Source: Trochalopteron elliotii
Taxonomy: Eukaryota; Chordata; Aves; Passeriformes; Leiothrichidae
Direction: 5' to 3'
Length of the DNA stretch: 64,000 bases
NCBI GenBank assembly: GCA_024734555.1
Contig: JANPWX010000449.1
Coordinates: 2,936,775-3,000,774 of the forward strand
The position numbers were made by a program, and so were the translations under genes. Of this stretch, positions 35,720 to 48,467 are shown piece after piece. The notes under the pieces are model-generated. The model was not told the DNA's origin, ran no database searches, and worked only from the letters and a program-made list of their open reading frames with translations. Position 1 is the stretch's first letter. The number at the start of each line of letters is the position of its first letter.

Positions 35720-38303
35720 CTAAAAAAAAACCCAAAAAACCAGTTGAGCTCTAGTTTACTCTGAAGGCAATGAAGTTTAAAGTACAGGAAAAATTTACAG
35801 TATTTCATGCCATGCAGTGCAATTCATTATTATGTGCCAGGTACTTCTTCCCATTCAAGAGTTACTCCAAAAACAGTGATACAATTAGTTAAAAGGATTA
35901 GTTTAAAAGGATATACCAGGAGCAATCAGTTCATTTTGCTAACTGCCTATATCTAGAAATACCCCTAAATTTCAGGTACATGTGTTTGCTGGGAAAAAGA
36001 AATCTGGATAAAAGAACCACTCCTGCCTTTGAGAAAGCATGTTACTGACTCATGTTTACACTGCTGAGGGTCTGCCCTCTTCACAGCAAATGTAGGGAGA
36101 TCTAGCTGGAGTGCTTCAAAATGGAATCAAGGAATGAACTAACAGCTCTAAAGTAGTGCAGAAAGTAAGGCTGCCAGGGCTCAGGCCTCCTGCTTGAACC
36201 TCTTTCACTTCATAGAACAGATCAGAGTCTTAAAGATGAACAGCTTTTTAGGAAAATTAACAAGGAGGAGAAATTGGTTGAACTCCCTCTTCTCTTAAAG
36301 GTCAGGGGTGAGAATCAAAAGGAGGACATGGAGAGAACACTGAGAAAAGAACCTGTTAGTGGCTGCTAGTGGTAAGTGTCGTGGAAAAAAATACCTTAAT
36401 TTTCAAAGCCTGGATGATTCAGGACATTTCTTAACAACAGTTTTATAAAGAACCAAGGAATGTTTTCACATTAAGTGACTCTGATGGAGTTTAGGGTTAG
36501 ATGGAAGCTATCCCTGACTTGCACCTCTAATCCAGCATTAAGTCTTACTTCATTTACTGTTAGTATACATAAGCCTGAAATGCTTTTACTTTCACATTTG
36601 AAGACGATTAAGATGAGTATCATGACTGAAATAAAAGTAGTCTTAAAAAACCCCCACTTTAGAACAACAATGAGGTTATATGGCTTTTTGAAAATACTTT
36701 TGTGGAATTATATTTATACAGTACCAAACATTTACTAAATGTCTCAGCAACAACTGTTAGGTGTGTTCCTTTTCCCAAAGATATGACAAATTGTTTTTTC
36801 CTATAAGACAATAAATGCAGGAGAGAACAAAAAGCAAAACTCATCAGAACAGGTAGAAATACTTTTTGTTTTAAGTAATTTCTTGCATATACATAAACAT
36901 ATCATCTTAGAAAACAGCTTCTGAGTACAATGAAGTTGATAAAAAAAGGTAACTGGATGAATTCTGTTAAATTGATGCACTCAGAAATGAGAAGGATTGG
37001 ACCAACCATTGTAATGCTTTTTAGAATTTGACATGAAATTTCTGGAACAGATATAGCTGAAATATCACAGATTTATCTAAATTTAACTGAAATTTCCAAA
37101 GATAGACAAGGGAGTATATTTGTGATGAAGAAAAGGTGGAAAACATTTAAAACAGGAACACATTCATATTCTAACAAAGCAATTGGGATTACATCAGACA
37201 GGGATTTTTATCCACATTACCTTTTCTGCTTTAGTGTATGGTATTTTGCTATTCTTTTAGCAATTTCCATGTTCATATGAGCTAAATTTAATCCTTTCAA
37301 ACTTATTCTCTGCTGAGACCAGGGTTTTTTTTAAGAATGGCTTATGCAAAAATCAGCCAAGTACAGACTGAAAGTGACTAAAATTTAATTCCTTATCAAT
37401 TACTTAAACTTTGTGAAACCAAGAAGCAGGTCATGCAGGATTTGCACATCTCTCCTCAGACTCCATTGTCTGTTGAGAACCAAACTTTTACATTCTTTCA
37501 ACTATACTTTTCAAAAGTGCTTATTCTCATTTCTAACAGCACCTGTAGAACTTCAAAAATTTCAAATTGGGGATTCGTAACTAACAATTACGGCCTCAGC
37601 AGATGTAAATTTTAGTATTTCAGAGAAAATGTTGGAAGATAAGTTCACCAACAACCACATTTCCCATGTAAACTGAAATGCAGCTGTATGCTGCATTCTT
37701 TAAAAGATCCGTATGATTAAGTGACCACGGATTTTGTTTCCAGAGAAACAAACCAAAGAAAAACATTTCCATTTGTTTATATCTGTGCTAAACTTCACCT
37801 ATTTATAACTATAAAAAGTTGAATAAATGTTAGTATTGTTTGTCATGTCCACTTCTCTAATTCTTTTGAGCAAACATGCTTTAAGATCTTGGTTGAGATA
37901 AAGACCTCAGTCCTGATAATTTATTAAATATTTTAAAATATATTCTAATACTTTTACGGTTGTTTTGGTTTAGTTGGATCTTTTTAAATCTGTGTAGAGT
38001 CACTTGATGTTTCCAGGCAGAAATACTGCACAGTTGTTTTGAAAATGTGTAACACAGTATAGCCATATGCCAAAAGGGATCCAACATCTCCCCAGTATCT
38101 TTATACACAATAAAACCAACAATGAATCACAAATTCTTTGTTCCTTACACACATTACAAAAACATTTTTTAGTCTTGGAATACTAACATTCCATCTAGGA
38201 CATTTCCATTTGTTAAGCCAGAGAGGTTAGTGATTGTCAAGTTAAACAACATGGTTCAAAGCTCTTTAGTAGTGATGTGTTACAAAGAAACAAAAGAACT
38301 TAC
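35720..38303 (-). other. PGR: PGR intron 6, 2.6 kb
   Basis: Phase-1 intron. AT-rich, without recognised repeats or exons. Confidence 0.8.
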
Positions 38304-38434
38304 TTGTGTTGAGAAGTAACAGTGCTTTCATACATAGGAACTCTTCTTGGCTAACTTGAAGTCTGACAAATTCCTGTGGGAGTTGCCACATGGATAGACA
38401 CAGGGAATAGAATGATGATTCTTTCATCCTCTGT
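38304..38434 (-). CDS. PGR: PGR exon 6: LBD helices 6-7 region
   Basis: A 131-nt exon, equal to the human size I recall. One base completes Glu, then [16 protein letters not shown] and on to L-L-L-L-N-T plus one base. It carries [20 protein letters not shown], near-identical to mammals. Differences from human are small and conservative (for example LSMWQLP for LTMWQIP, KAL for KVL). Acceptor GTGTAAG, donor GTAAGT on the - strand. Confidence 0.97.
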
Positions 38435-41400
38435 CTTACACCCAGAAAAGGTAAAAAAAATAAATTAAAAACCATGAAAACAAAGACAAAGAATGGCTCC
38501 AGTACTAACTGCTTGAAAGAAAGGTCTTGTTAGCAGTTTATCCCATTACAAAAAATATTAAAGATGAGCTTATACACATAAACAATTTTCTGATTTTTTG
38601 TTCCTATGCTCTTTTTTATTGTAATGAATGTGCTACAATTTTGGATGTTTAATCTGTTACTGCCATGCAAACAAACAAACAAACAACAAAAAAAAAAAAC
38701 AACAAAAACCTATCAAAGCTAAATGCCAACCACCAAAAATAAGGGGAGTTTATTAATTAAAAATACCCTAATGATTAATGTGAAGTACTCTCTTATTTTA
38801 GAAGTCCACAGATTCTTCTATGTCTGTAAAGATTTCAAAGTATAGAACTGAAGATAAATCTGAAAGTCTGTAAGCTTGTTCTTAGTTTTTGCAAAAACAT
38901 CTGTATCAAAATACTTTGTAGCAACTCTAGCCTGGTGCTTCTAGCAGCAATGATAGTATTTTGTGGCCTGTTATGCCATTAAAGAAACAGTAAAAAATCT
39001 TACATGCTAAGTAAACAGAGACATTAATAGAACCTTTCCTAAACTCCCACAGAAGTAACCAGAACAAATCACACAGGAATTACATAAACCTGTGGGGTTT
39101 TGCAGCACTTCAATACCACTTTTCTTTTCGTGATTTTGGTATATTGAGTATGTATTATTGCATATACATATTAGGAGAATAATTTTCAACTGAAATGACT
39201 GCAATGGTAGCATTACACAGTTTTTAATCTAGGCTGAATTCACAGCATATTAACCTGATGATCCAGTAACTTGGACTGATTTTAAAAGGTTGCATCCCAA
39301 TCCAGATGAATTAAGCACAATAAAAGGAAGATTAAATTTTGCTCCCCCACCTGCTAGAGGATTCAGATCAGCATTCCAACCTGACTGCAGATAGTAAACT
39401 CAGCAATCAAAACAGAAGATATTTTCCATTTTAAAGACTTTTTCAATGCACTGTATTTTTTTCTTATTACAGTGTTACTGTTATCTTCAACGAAAATCAT
39501 TTCAATGTTGTTCAACATCTGATACCTCATACTAACTCTTAAATGACATAAACATATAAATTTAATCTTTTAGACCTGAATGGATTTGTTTCTACATCTA
39601 CTTTAAATCTCCTTTTCTATTGCTTTTTGGTAGCATCTCTTCTTAATTATTATCTACGAAGAGCAATAGCAGCTTGCATGGTTAGCAGCTTAAATGCTGT
39701 TCTTACTCAAATTTTCAGACACTTCAAAGTACAATTAACAGTAATTCCTTGTAAGGTGTCAATACCAAGAAATCTTTGTCAAACTAGCACTACTGGCTTT
39801 CTTGATCTGAAATGGATGCGACCAAACACGTCCTTCCCAAGAAGCATAACAACTCAGTTCACTAAATGATAGATTGGATGTGACACAAGCTTTGGATTGT
39901 GGTTTCATGATAATTATGAAACAACTATGGTGTGTATTGCCCCTGCAGAAGGAATTTCCATTATCCCTTTCTACCTCTAGGCACACACTCCTGTGATTCT
40001 GTCATTAGTGCCTGCACTCCTACATGGTGAGTCATGTCAGGGATCCTTCTACCTGCTAATGAATGGCTTTTTCTGGGGTACTTCTCAGGCATATAAACTC
40101 CTTACCTGACAGCGCAGCCAGAGAGTGCTTGGTTCAGCTTAACTAAAGTCATGGGGATACCTGACCAGGACAGCTAACTTTTTGGCACTGTTCAGCAGCT
40201 ACCCTTGCTTAAAGTGAATATGAAAGTACAAAGCTTAGACATCATTGCAGATAACAAATTTGTTTGCATTTTACTGATCTAAAAGCTAACTTATTTCCAA
40301 TAAACAGTTGCAGCTATCATTCAGTGAATCAGTTACTTTTTACATCCCTTTATTTATAACATCTCTAATATGACCCTGATGAGATGTTCCATAACCAAGA
40401 GGGAAATATGTTGTCAGCACCCAGCACAGATGATCTTGAGCTGAAAATAAGAAGCTGTCCCTGGTGGATTGTAATCCGGGTTCATAAATGTCAACACCAT
40501 TCCCAAAGAAAGTACTTAAAGTCTTCTTCACAAAGTGTCAGCAGTGGTTCACAAGTGGGGTGATACTCCAAGACATGACGTTACTGCATAAAGCCATCTC
40601 ACTCTGTGTTTCTACTGAATGTAACCATAAGATGTATCAGACTATGCTAGGATAACAATACAGTCAGAAATTCTTTCAATCTCATCACTTCTAAGTATTC
40701 CAATTTGTACAGCACAATAAATAAAAATGGGAGAGGAAATAATTCATTACTCAACAACCTCACAGTGATTTACAACCATCTGGAAGAGAAAATGTCAGGA
40801 GCTATAGGGTCGGCTCTACTGAATATCTTCCATAAAGAACTTCACTGGGACGATCTTGCACATCTATAGATTTTAAAATCAGATGTCTAGATCTTCTGCA
40901 GATCCACCTCTTAATCCTTAAACAATATGTCTTACAAAGCACCTGTTTTTCTTTCAGCTTGCTTCATAGCAATTCTTTTAGTATTTTAAGAAAAAAAAAA
41001 CAAACCTGAGGAAAATGTATTAAGGAAAAATAAAGACTGGGATTAAATTATTTTTTACTGTTTCTGGCAACCTCCCATGTACTATAACCAAAGAATATAA
41101 AATTACGAGTCTGATAATATTAATTTGCAGAGCTGGTAAACTGACAAAGACTGAAATGATGATTATCTATATTAAACAGCATAGTGAAGGAAAATACAAG
41201 CCAAAAAGCCCCTCTCCAGAGCAGTGTCATATAATTTTTTCTTGATACTAAAATTCTTACTTGGTGAATATTTTTTACAATTTTCTAACAACAAACGCAC
41301 TTTTCTAAGAATAAATGCACATTAGAAAATAATTTTTATCAGAAAGTGTCAAAACTGAGCATTTAGATTATACGCAAACTATTTGCAAAAGCCATCAAAA

Positions 41401-41745
41401 CAAAAACAACCAAAAAAACCCACACTCAGTTCCATTTAGTAAACATTAACTCATGACTTATTCAGATGAATTGAAGAAAATCTTCAGATGGCATAATTAT
41501 TATTTTTTTTTCTCTCAGATAATTAAAATACTATTTGAACTTCTTTTGCTTGACCATGTACACAGAATAGTTGGGGGTCCCACAAAACCCCTCCCAAAGT
41601 TAATGACCTTTGATATGGCCACACGACTTGGCCATTAATTTTGAAACAGAACAAGTAATGAATGAAATCTTCAATGGAGACACATTCCCATTGGCACATA
41701 AAAGTTCAAAATGTTATTCAGACAACAGAAGAGCATTCTACTTAC
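38435..41745 (-). other. PGR: PGR intron 5, 3.3 kb
   Basis: Phase-2 intron. It has an A/C simple tract (AAACAAACAAACAACAAAAA) at about 38667-38710. Otherwise nothing was recognised. Confidence 0.8.
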
Positions 41746-41890
41746 TCATTTAGAATGAGATCTGGTGCAAAATACAACATCTGACCACTGACATGTTTGT
41801 ATGATCTCCACCCCATCGCAAAAACCATTAAACTCATCCAGGAATACTGGATGAGGGTGATCTGATCATCGATATGCAAATTCCGAAAAC
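41746..41890 (-). CDS. PGR: PGR exon 5: LBD core with ligand-binding Arg
   Basis: A 145-nt exon, equal to human exon 5. It completes Gly and reads [23 protein letters not shown], then [12 protein letters not shown], ending L-I-L-N plus two bases of Glu. The nuclear-receptor signature ([11 protein letters not shown]) and the Arg of GWRSYK, which contacts the steroid 3-keto group in human PR (Arg766), are intact. FAMGW replaces the human FGLGW and resembles androgen-receptor wording. This exon contains no long open frame of its own, so it is easy to miss. Confidence 0.96.
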
Positions 41891-43211
41891 CTGGAAATTA
41901 AATTAAAGACAAAATATTTCAGAATTCCCATTTAGACAGCTGCTAAGTAAGTGTTTTGAGATTACAAATCTAAGCTATCAAACAGAGAACACCTAGAAAG
42001 ACAAGCAGTTTAGGGGATGTAGCTCTCTGATTCTTGGGTAATAACTGCCTATCTTACTTCGATAGTTAACCTCTTGTCTTTTTGTTGTCATCCAGTATTT
42101 TGAAATGCTCAGACCAGAATTTATTTTGGCAAAAATGACTGTTTCAGAGGACACGAATGCATCTCTTTTGCCTTTGGTAAAAATATGACAGTTTGTAACA
42201 TCATCACTGTAACCAACTCATATTTAACGTTGATAGCTTGAGCATCACTGTTCTTAACATAAGATGCAGCTGTTACATCCATATATGAGTATCTCTCTTG
42301 CATTCAACTAAAGAGAACCATATTCAGTTGTGCACTTGTGTTTGGTAACTTTTGCTGTTTGATAAATTTAAAGATTGCCACAAATAATCTGAATGAAACT
42401 AACAGCTTCCTGCCACTGAAAGCAGTGCTCTGTTCCTCAACACTTGGTCCTGTTACCTCCTTCAAGCAAGCTTTGGCACTCATGCTCCTCCTCAGTGAAC
42501 TGGTTCAGTTCCTGAATATATCATAAAACCACAGAGGGCTAAAAAACCGGTTTCTTTTCTTCTCACTTAGTGAGATGAATCAATTCACTCAAGAGGTCTG
42601 GTAAGTGCCAACTGCAATGGGAAGAGCAGTGATTGAGACTACTGCTTCCTGCAGCAGCAAGGTGTCAAACTGAGGTCACATCAAACTGCATTGATTTCTA
42701 TATACCCCAGGATGACCATGATGATATACATATACATATGATATACATAACATGGATATATTTTTTTTAATTACTTCTCATTACCAGTCTGTTTGTGAGT
42801 TGCTCAGTCCTAACTGGTATTATTTATAAAAAATTTTCTTTGTTGCTTTCAAAAATTCACTTTAGTAATGAGAAGAATAATGAATAAGCAGATATGCAAC
42901 TTCTTTATATCAAATGAATAAATAATAGAGTAAGAGGGGCTGGGGTAGAAAGGCTGTTACAACAATCACATACAGGAACTCCCTGAGCTCCTGTGCATTC
43001 TTGGAATGAATCTAAATATTTAGATGGATTCTTTCAAATGTGCTTTCCTGTTAAAATACATTTGATTAATTATATTATCTGATAAGTGAAAACTTAATAA
43101 TTCTGGAATTTGTGAAGAATTAACAGGCAGTCAATAATATTATCTTTAGATTGCTCCTCCCACAAAATATTTGCTTAACTACAACTCACTACAAATAAGA
43201 AATGATATTAC
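41891..43211 (-). other. PGR: PGR intron 4, 1.3 kb
   Basis: Phase-1 intron. It has a TATACATA-rich tract at about 42720-42760; nothing else was recognised. Confidence 0.8.
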
Positions 43212-43514
43212 CTGGTAGTAATTTCGACCACTTGACTACACAAAGAAGTTGCCTCTCACAAAGATGGTTCAGACTGGTCAGCAAGGAACTTGGTGTTTCG
43301 GGTTTTGTATTGTCATAACCAGCATAGACAACTTCTGGCTCAATGCCTCGTAAAACACTTATCATTGGGGGAACAAACTGTATTTCTTGATTTGGAGAAA
43401 AGGACAGCCTTTGGGTTAGAGACTGGCTTTCATCTTGAAGGGCTGCTGGCTGCTGGAGTGCAACATCTAATGTTCTCACAACCTTAATTTTGTTAAACTT
43501 TTTCAATTTTCGAC
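43212..43514 (-). CDS. PGR: PGR exon 4: hinge and LBD start
   Basis: A 303-nt exon; the human one is, as I recall, 306, and the difference fits one missing residue in the hinge (RTLDVAL against human RALDAVAL). It completes Gly, reads R-K-L-K-K-F-N-K (the basic nuclear-localisation part of the hinge), then the variable hinge, then [33 protein letters not shown] and [19 protein letters not shown], ending L-L-P plus one base. Asn and Gln of LNHLCERQ match the ligand contacts Asn719 and Gln725. The Cys between them (codon 43258-43260) replaces human Gly722. Confidence 0.97.
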
Positions 43515-46500
43515 CTGAAAAAGAAAATTCATGATCTGTTAAAAAGAGGTAGCCAGTAACATTAGTATTTTCCACTAGTGTTGGATTACGCTTTTAATCT
43601 ATACAAGGAAACCAGAACTGTCTTCAGAATAAGTCCTCTATTTTTTGACTGTTTATGTAATTGAAAAATGATAATGGAAAATTCTTAAGAGCTTCTCCCT
43701 CTGTATCCTACACCCTTCACTATGGGATGAAGAGCACCCACCCATTAAAATTATTGCCATGGATTCTAGGTTACAGTAACCTCATAAAGTGTTTTCTGGT
43801 TCAATTCCCACTGTTCTGTCATATGCCAACAGCTGAGCCAGCTGGCTCTAAAATTCAGTTTCTATTTAATGTCAATTAAAGATACTGCTTCTTTTACTCC
43901 CTAATACTCAAAAGCAAAAATGTTAGTAATAAATTACTACACACAGAAACTCCTTTCCTCCAGTTTCCTAAGAGCATTTCAGTCTCATGGCTGAATCCTA
44001 TTTTGATACCCAGGGGATGAGTGAAAGACCAACAAATACTGTAAAACCACATGTCAATGCTTGGAAAATATTCCACTTCCTAAAGCATAATTTCCCTTTC
44101 TCAGAATTTTTAATTGTTATTTCCATACTGCAGTGGTATGAACAACACTAACTAAAACAAATTAATAGCTGAACTGCCTTGCCAAAATAAGCACAGATAC
44201 ATATGGTATGGCTATGGAAACATATAGGTTTAGGTAGCAATTCTTCAAATTTCTTTCATGGAAACAGTCTGGCAGTGCACCCTACAGACACAGAAAATCA
44301 AACCTTCAGAGATTCAAGGACAGTAACGCTCAGTTTATTACCAGTTTGAATGAAAAGGCAAATCCATGCAGAGGTGACTACATGGAACACATCTGCTTTA
44401 AATAGATCCTCAAAGGTGATGAAATCCTGCCAGGTCTTTAGTTCTTCCAAACAAGTTTTTTTTAGGGAAAAAATGGGTCAAAAATGCAATAAATATATTT
44501 ACGGTCCTATTTACATGACTGGGGAACCAAAATAAACATGGAGGCAATGACAAAAACAGTAACACTCATCATGACATTCAGGGGTCATATTCCCACTAAC
44601 TTAACTGCAGGTTTAATTAGTTTAGTATCAAGTGCCCCAACAATGATATGCTCCTTTTATCACTTGTGGTAAGAATAAAAATATTTCTGATTAGAGATTT
44701 CTCAGTAAAGAACCAAACACAAAGATGTTACAACTGAACCAAGAAAAAAAAGTAAAACAAAAATCCAGAAAAGAATAGACAATTTATTATGCCGAAAGAC
44801 CTAGAGCCAATTTTTATCATAACAAACCTACACACAGTCATAGACATGCTGGGAATTTCCCACTAAGTATTGTGTAGGCATGAAGGAAAACAGAAGTAAC
44901 AATGCATTTGATAGTTCATAAATAATGATTTCAGGTGTTTTCAGGAATAATGGCTTCAGATACTTTTACAGTTCAGAGAACAAGTAAAGAAAGAAACCAA
45001 ACAGAATGCTTATCACATGGAAATGTTAGTAGTTAATAAGTACCCATGTTTCCAAGTGACTAAATGTATCAGAATTAATGTCACACTGGTTTGTAGAACT
45101 GCTTATGTGTTCATTGCTAATTATGTTGCTTAACAGCCACAAGTAAAACAACGCCACTTGTTACCTATCTACTACTGGAGAGGTGACTATTAATAACTCA
45201 CAGCAAACTTTTCCATCTACAACAAGGACACCACATCAAATTAATAAAAACTCTTAAGGACATAAGGAAAACATGAGAGATTTGACAATAGCTTAATTTT
45301 TCATTTGCTGTTTACAAAATGCCCAGGTAAGTTTGTGCTGTAAGATAAATAGATGTCTCCACTCAGTCCCATAAAGAGCAAATAATACCAATCCACTCTG
45401 ACAACTACTTTTCTTAATACTATAACCTGTCTGTGTGCATTTAGATAGCACACATTTTTTGGTAACATTTTCATTATTTCATTTTAAGGTAGCTAACCAC
45501 TCAAGCAGTTTCTAAGTAGTCACTGTTCCCCTACCCTTGATTACTACAAATAGTATGTTTATAGTATTTATGTTCTACATGTACCTAGAAAACATAAAAA
45601 TTATAAAATCTATTTATTCTCACTATCAAATATATTATGATTTTCTCCTTACTCCCTAATTCTGTATTTTAATATTTTTTTAACTAAGTATACAGAATCA
45701 TACAGAAAATCAGACATTACTGATGGTAGACACTTTATATTACAAGGGCTGGGTTTCCAGTATAAGTCTAACATCTCAGTATCCTTCTCCTTACCCTGTA
45801 ATGAGGTGAAAAGCATCAATGATGTATTATTCTTGACAGAACACTATGGCCCTTACTTTAAGGTCACTATGCTCTTGTATTTTGTGTAGAAAAACAAGTC
45901 ATGTACACCTTAGGGGGGTATATGCAACACAGAGAAAGCAGCAAAGGACAAGTAACACATTTTGATTTTAACAAGCCCTTTGATCCTACCTCAGAAAATA
46001 TTACCTGGAAAATTAATTCCCCTTTTTCTGCACGTAATCACTGCACTGTGGACTGAAAGCTGACTGAAATAATGAAGAACACAGTACTTTAGCAATATAG
46101 CTGAACAAGGAATCTGTGATAATCACCCTCGGATTCATTTATAATAAATAAAAGAGTTGTTTATTTCAGGACTTGATCCAGCTATCGGCTATCCTATTGC
46201 ATTTAAGATTAGAAAGGGGATAGATTTATGTCTCAATTTATGAGGTTACAAAACCCAAAGACAATTAACACCATCACAGGGAATGACAAATATGGTAAAA
46301 TTAAGTGCATGCTTTTATTGATACTTTCCTTCTACAGATTAAGAAAGAAGAAACAGTCCATATAGGGAAATAAATTACTGAAGTTATTTGTTGCTGTTCT
46401 ATAATTTATGTACGACTGACCTACAATTCCTCTTAGAACAACTTAGGAGTTTGAAATTGCTTTGAATTTAGGGGTGAAAAATGGAACCGTTGTCCATGTA

Positions 46501-46912
46501 ATAAAATATTGGACTCATCTATATGGTCGTTACTCAGTGACATTCAATGGAAGATAGGTGTACTTCTCTAAGAAGTAAGTTTAATTTGATAATGTAGTAA
46601 TTTTTGGAATCTTATCATTAATATCCTGTAAAATCTTAGTGTTTCTCATGTTAATTAAGCAAAATAGCAGGTCTTCATTTAAATCAAGGCCAGCATGAAG
46701 AAACTAAGTGTCAGGGGTAAAAGAGCAAAAATATATCTATGTAAATTCTAAACAGCAGAAATCAGAAAATGCACAAAAAAATCTTGACTTATCCAGGCTG
46801 TAAACACAAGAAGAGATTTTAAGTATTGCCAATTCTCATTCATTTAAAATACTCAAGGATGTCTTAAGTATGTAATTTGTTCCAAGAATTGGAAACTTGT
46901 GTATGGACATTT

Positions 46913-48030
46913 ATCACAGAATCACAGAATTCCAGGATGGGAAGGACCTCAAGGACTATCTAGTCCAAGCCTCCTTGGCAAAAGCACAGCCTAGACAAGA
47001 TGACCCAGCACCTTGCCCTCGATGAACCTTAAAACTGTTCAACAGGGGAGAGTCCACCACGTCTCTTGGGGGATAATGCCAATGGCTGATTTTTCTCATT
47101 GTGAAATATTTTCCTCTTGTGTCTAATCAGAATCTCCCCAGGAGTAACTTGTACTCATTATTCCTTGTCTTTTCCATGTGACTGCTTGTAAAAAGAGAGT
47201 TCCCATTTTTGCAGTCACCCCCTAAATAGTAGAACATGGTGATAAGGTATCCCCTAGACTTTCTTTTCTCAAGGTTGAACAAATCCTGTTCACAGAATCA
47301 GAGAATCACAGAATCATTTAGGTTGGAAAAGACCTCCAAGACCATTGTGTCCAAACTTTGACACATCCCCATCTTGGCAACTAGAGCACTTAGTGCCACA
47401 TCCAGCTTTTCTTTAAACACCTCCAGGGATGGTGACTCCACCACATCTCTGGGCAGCCCATTCCAAAGTTTAACAATCCTGTCTGTGAAGAATTTCATCC
47501 TGATGTCCCAGCTGAAACTCCCTCGGCACCGCTTGAGACTATGTCCTCTCATCCTGTCACAGGTCTCTTCCTAGGAGAAGATCCCCAACACCCATCTAGC
47601 TACAACCTCCTTTCAGGGAGTTGTGGAGGGTAAGAAGGTCCTTCCTGAACCTCCTTTTTTCCAGGCTAAACAATCCTGGCTTCCTCAGCTGCTCCTTATG
47701 GAATTTATGTTCAAGACCCTTCCCCAGCTCCGTTGCCCTTCTCTGGACATGCTCCAGCCCCTCCATGTCTTTCTTGCAAGGAAGGGCCCAGAACTGAACA
47801 CAGGATTTGAGGTGTGGCCTCAGCAGTGCCCAGTGCAGGGGAACAATCACTGCCCTGGTTCTGGTTGCAACACCATTCTTGATACAGACCAGGATGCCAT
47901 CGGCCTTCTTGGCCACCTGGGCACACTGCTGGCTCATGTTTAGCCTTTCCTCACATGGCAGGCTTCCCAGCCCTTTGATCACTGATGTTTTTGGGAAAAT
48001 TATGTAAGCCCTGTAACAACCCATATATGA
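46913..48030 (-). mobile_element. Older CR1, antisense, split by a younger CR1
   Basis: The first part (46913-47290) begins with the reversed CR1 terminus (ATCACAGAATCACAGAATTC) and runs to AAGGTTGAACAAATCCTGTT. The expected continuation, AGCCTTTCCTCACATGGCAG followed by GCTTCCCAGCCCTTTGATCA, resumes only at about 47942, after the inserted element. The two parts therefore belong to one copy. The right-hand limit near 48030 is approximate. Confidence 0.8.
47291..47940 (-). mobile_element. Younger nested CR1, antisense
   Basis: A second complete CR1 3' terminus starts at 47291 (CACAGAATCAGAGAATCACA, then GAATCATTTAGGTTGGAAAA). It continues through the standard TCCAGGGATGGTGACTCCAC and GGGCAGCCCATTCCAAAG into the end of the reverse-transcriptase ORF, read on the - strand as [16 protein letters not shown] and [20 protein letters not shown] (within 47596-48024). 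TGTT occurs at both edges (47287-47290 and 47937-47940) and may be a short target-site duplication, though the element's own sequence makes the junction ambiguous. It is 5'-truncated and not active. Confidence 0.82.
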
Positions 48031-48438
48031 ATCTGAATCATATTGTGTTGATCAGCACATCAAGTCATGGACAGGAAATATTGCTCACGTGATACAACAA
48101 AGGAATTATAATACATAGCAGACAAACAAAAGGAAGAAGGGTAGCAATAAGCATAGAAAGAGTATTATGGTTAACAGCCTATCTTCAGATTTTGTTTGCA
48201 GTTTGAATTTTAAATCCTCCTTTACAAATAGTCTCATTCCAGTTTTCCTCATTTTTGGTCTATATCTGTCTTTTCTTCTTTCAGTACTAAGCACTCTACT
48301 TCAGCCGGCATAAACAATTAGCTTCCTAATCCCCCCAGAACTCTTGACATCTCTAGGAGCATCTGAAATACTACACTTAATCTCAGACAGCTGACAAAAA
48401 AAGGAATAGAGATACCAAAGTCACACCTTCACTCAGTA

Positions 48439-48467
48439 TTTCCTTTATTTCCTTTATTTCCTTTATT
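48439..48467. repeat. Three-copy 10-bp tandem TTTCCTTTAT
   Basis: Three consecutive copies of TTTCCTTTAT with no change except at the right edge. Low-complexity pyrimidine-rich repeat in PGR intron 3. Confidence 0.85.
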
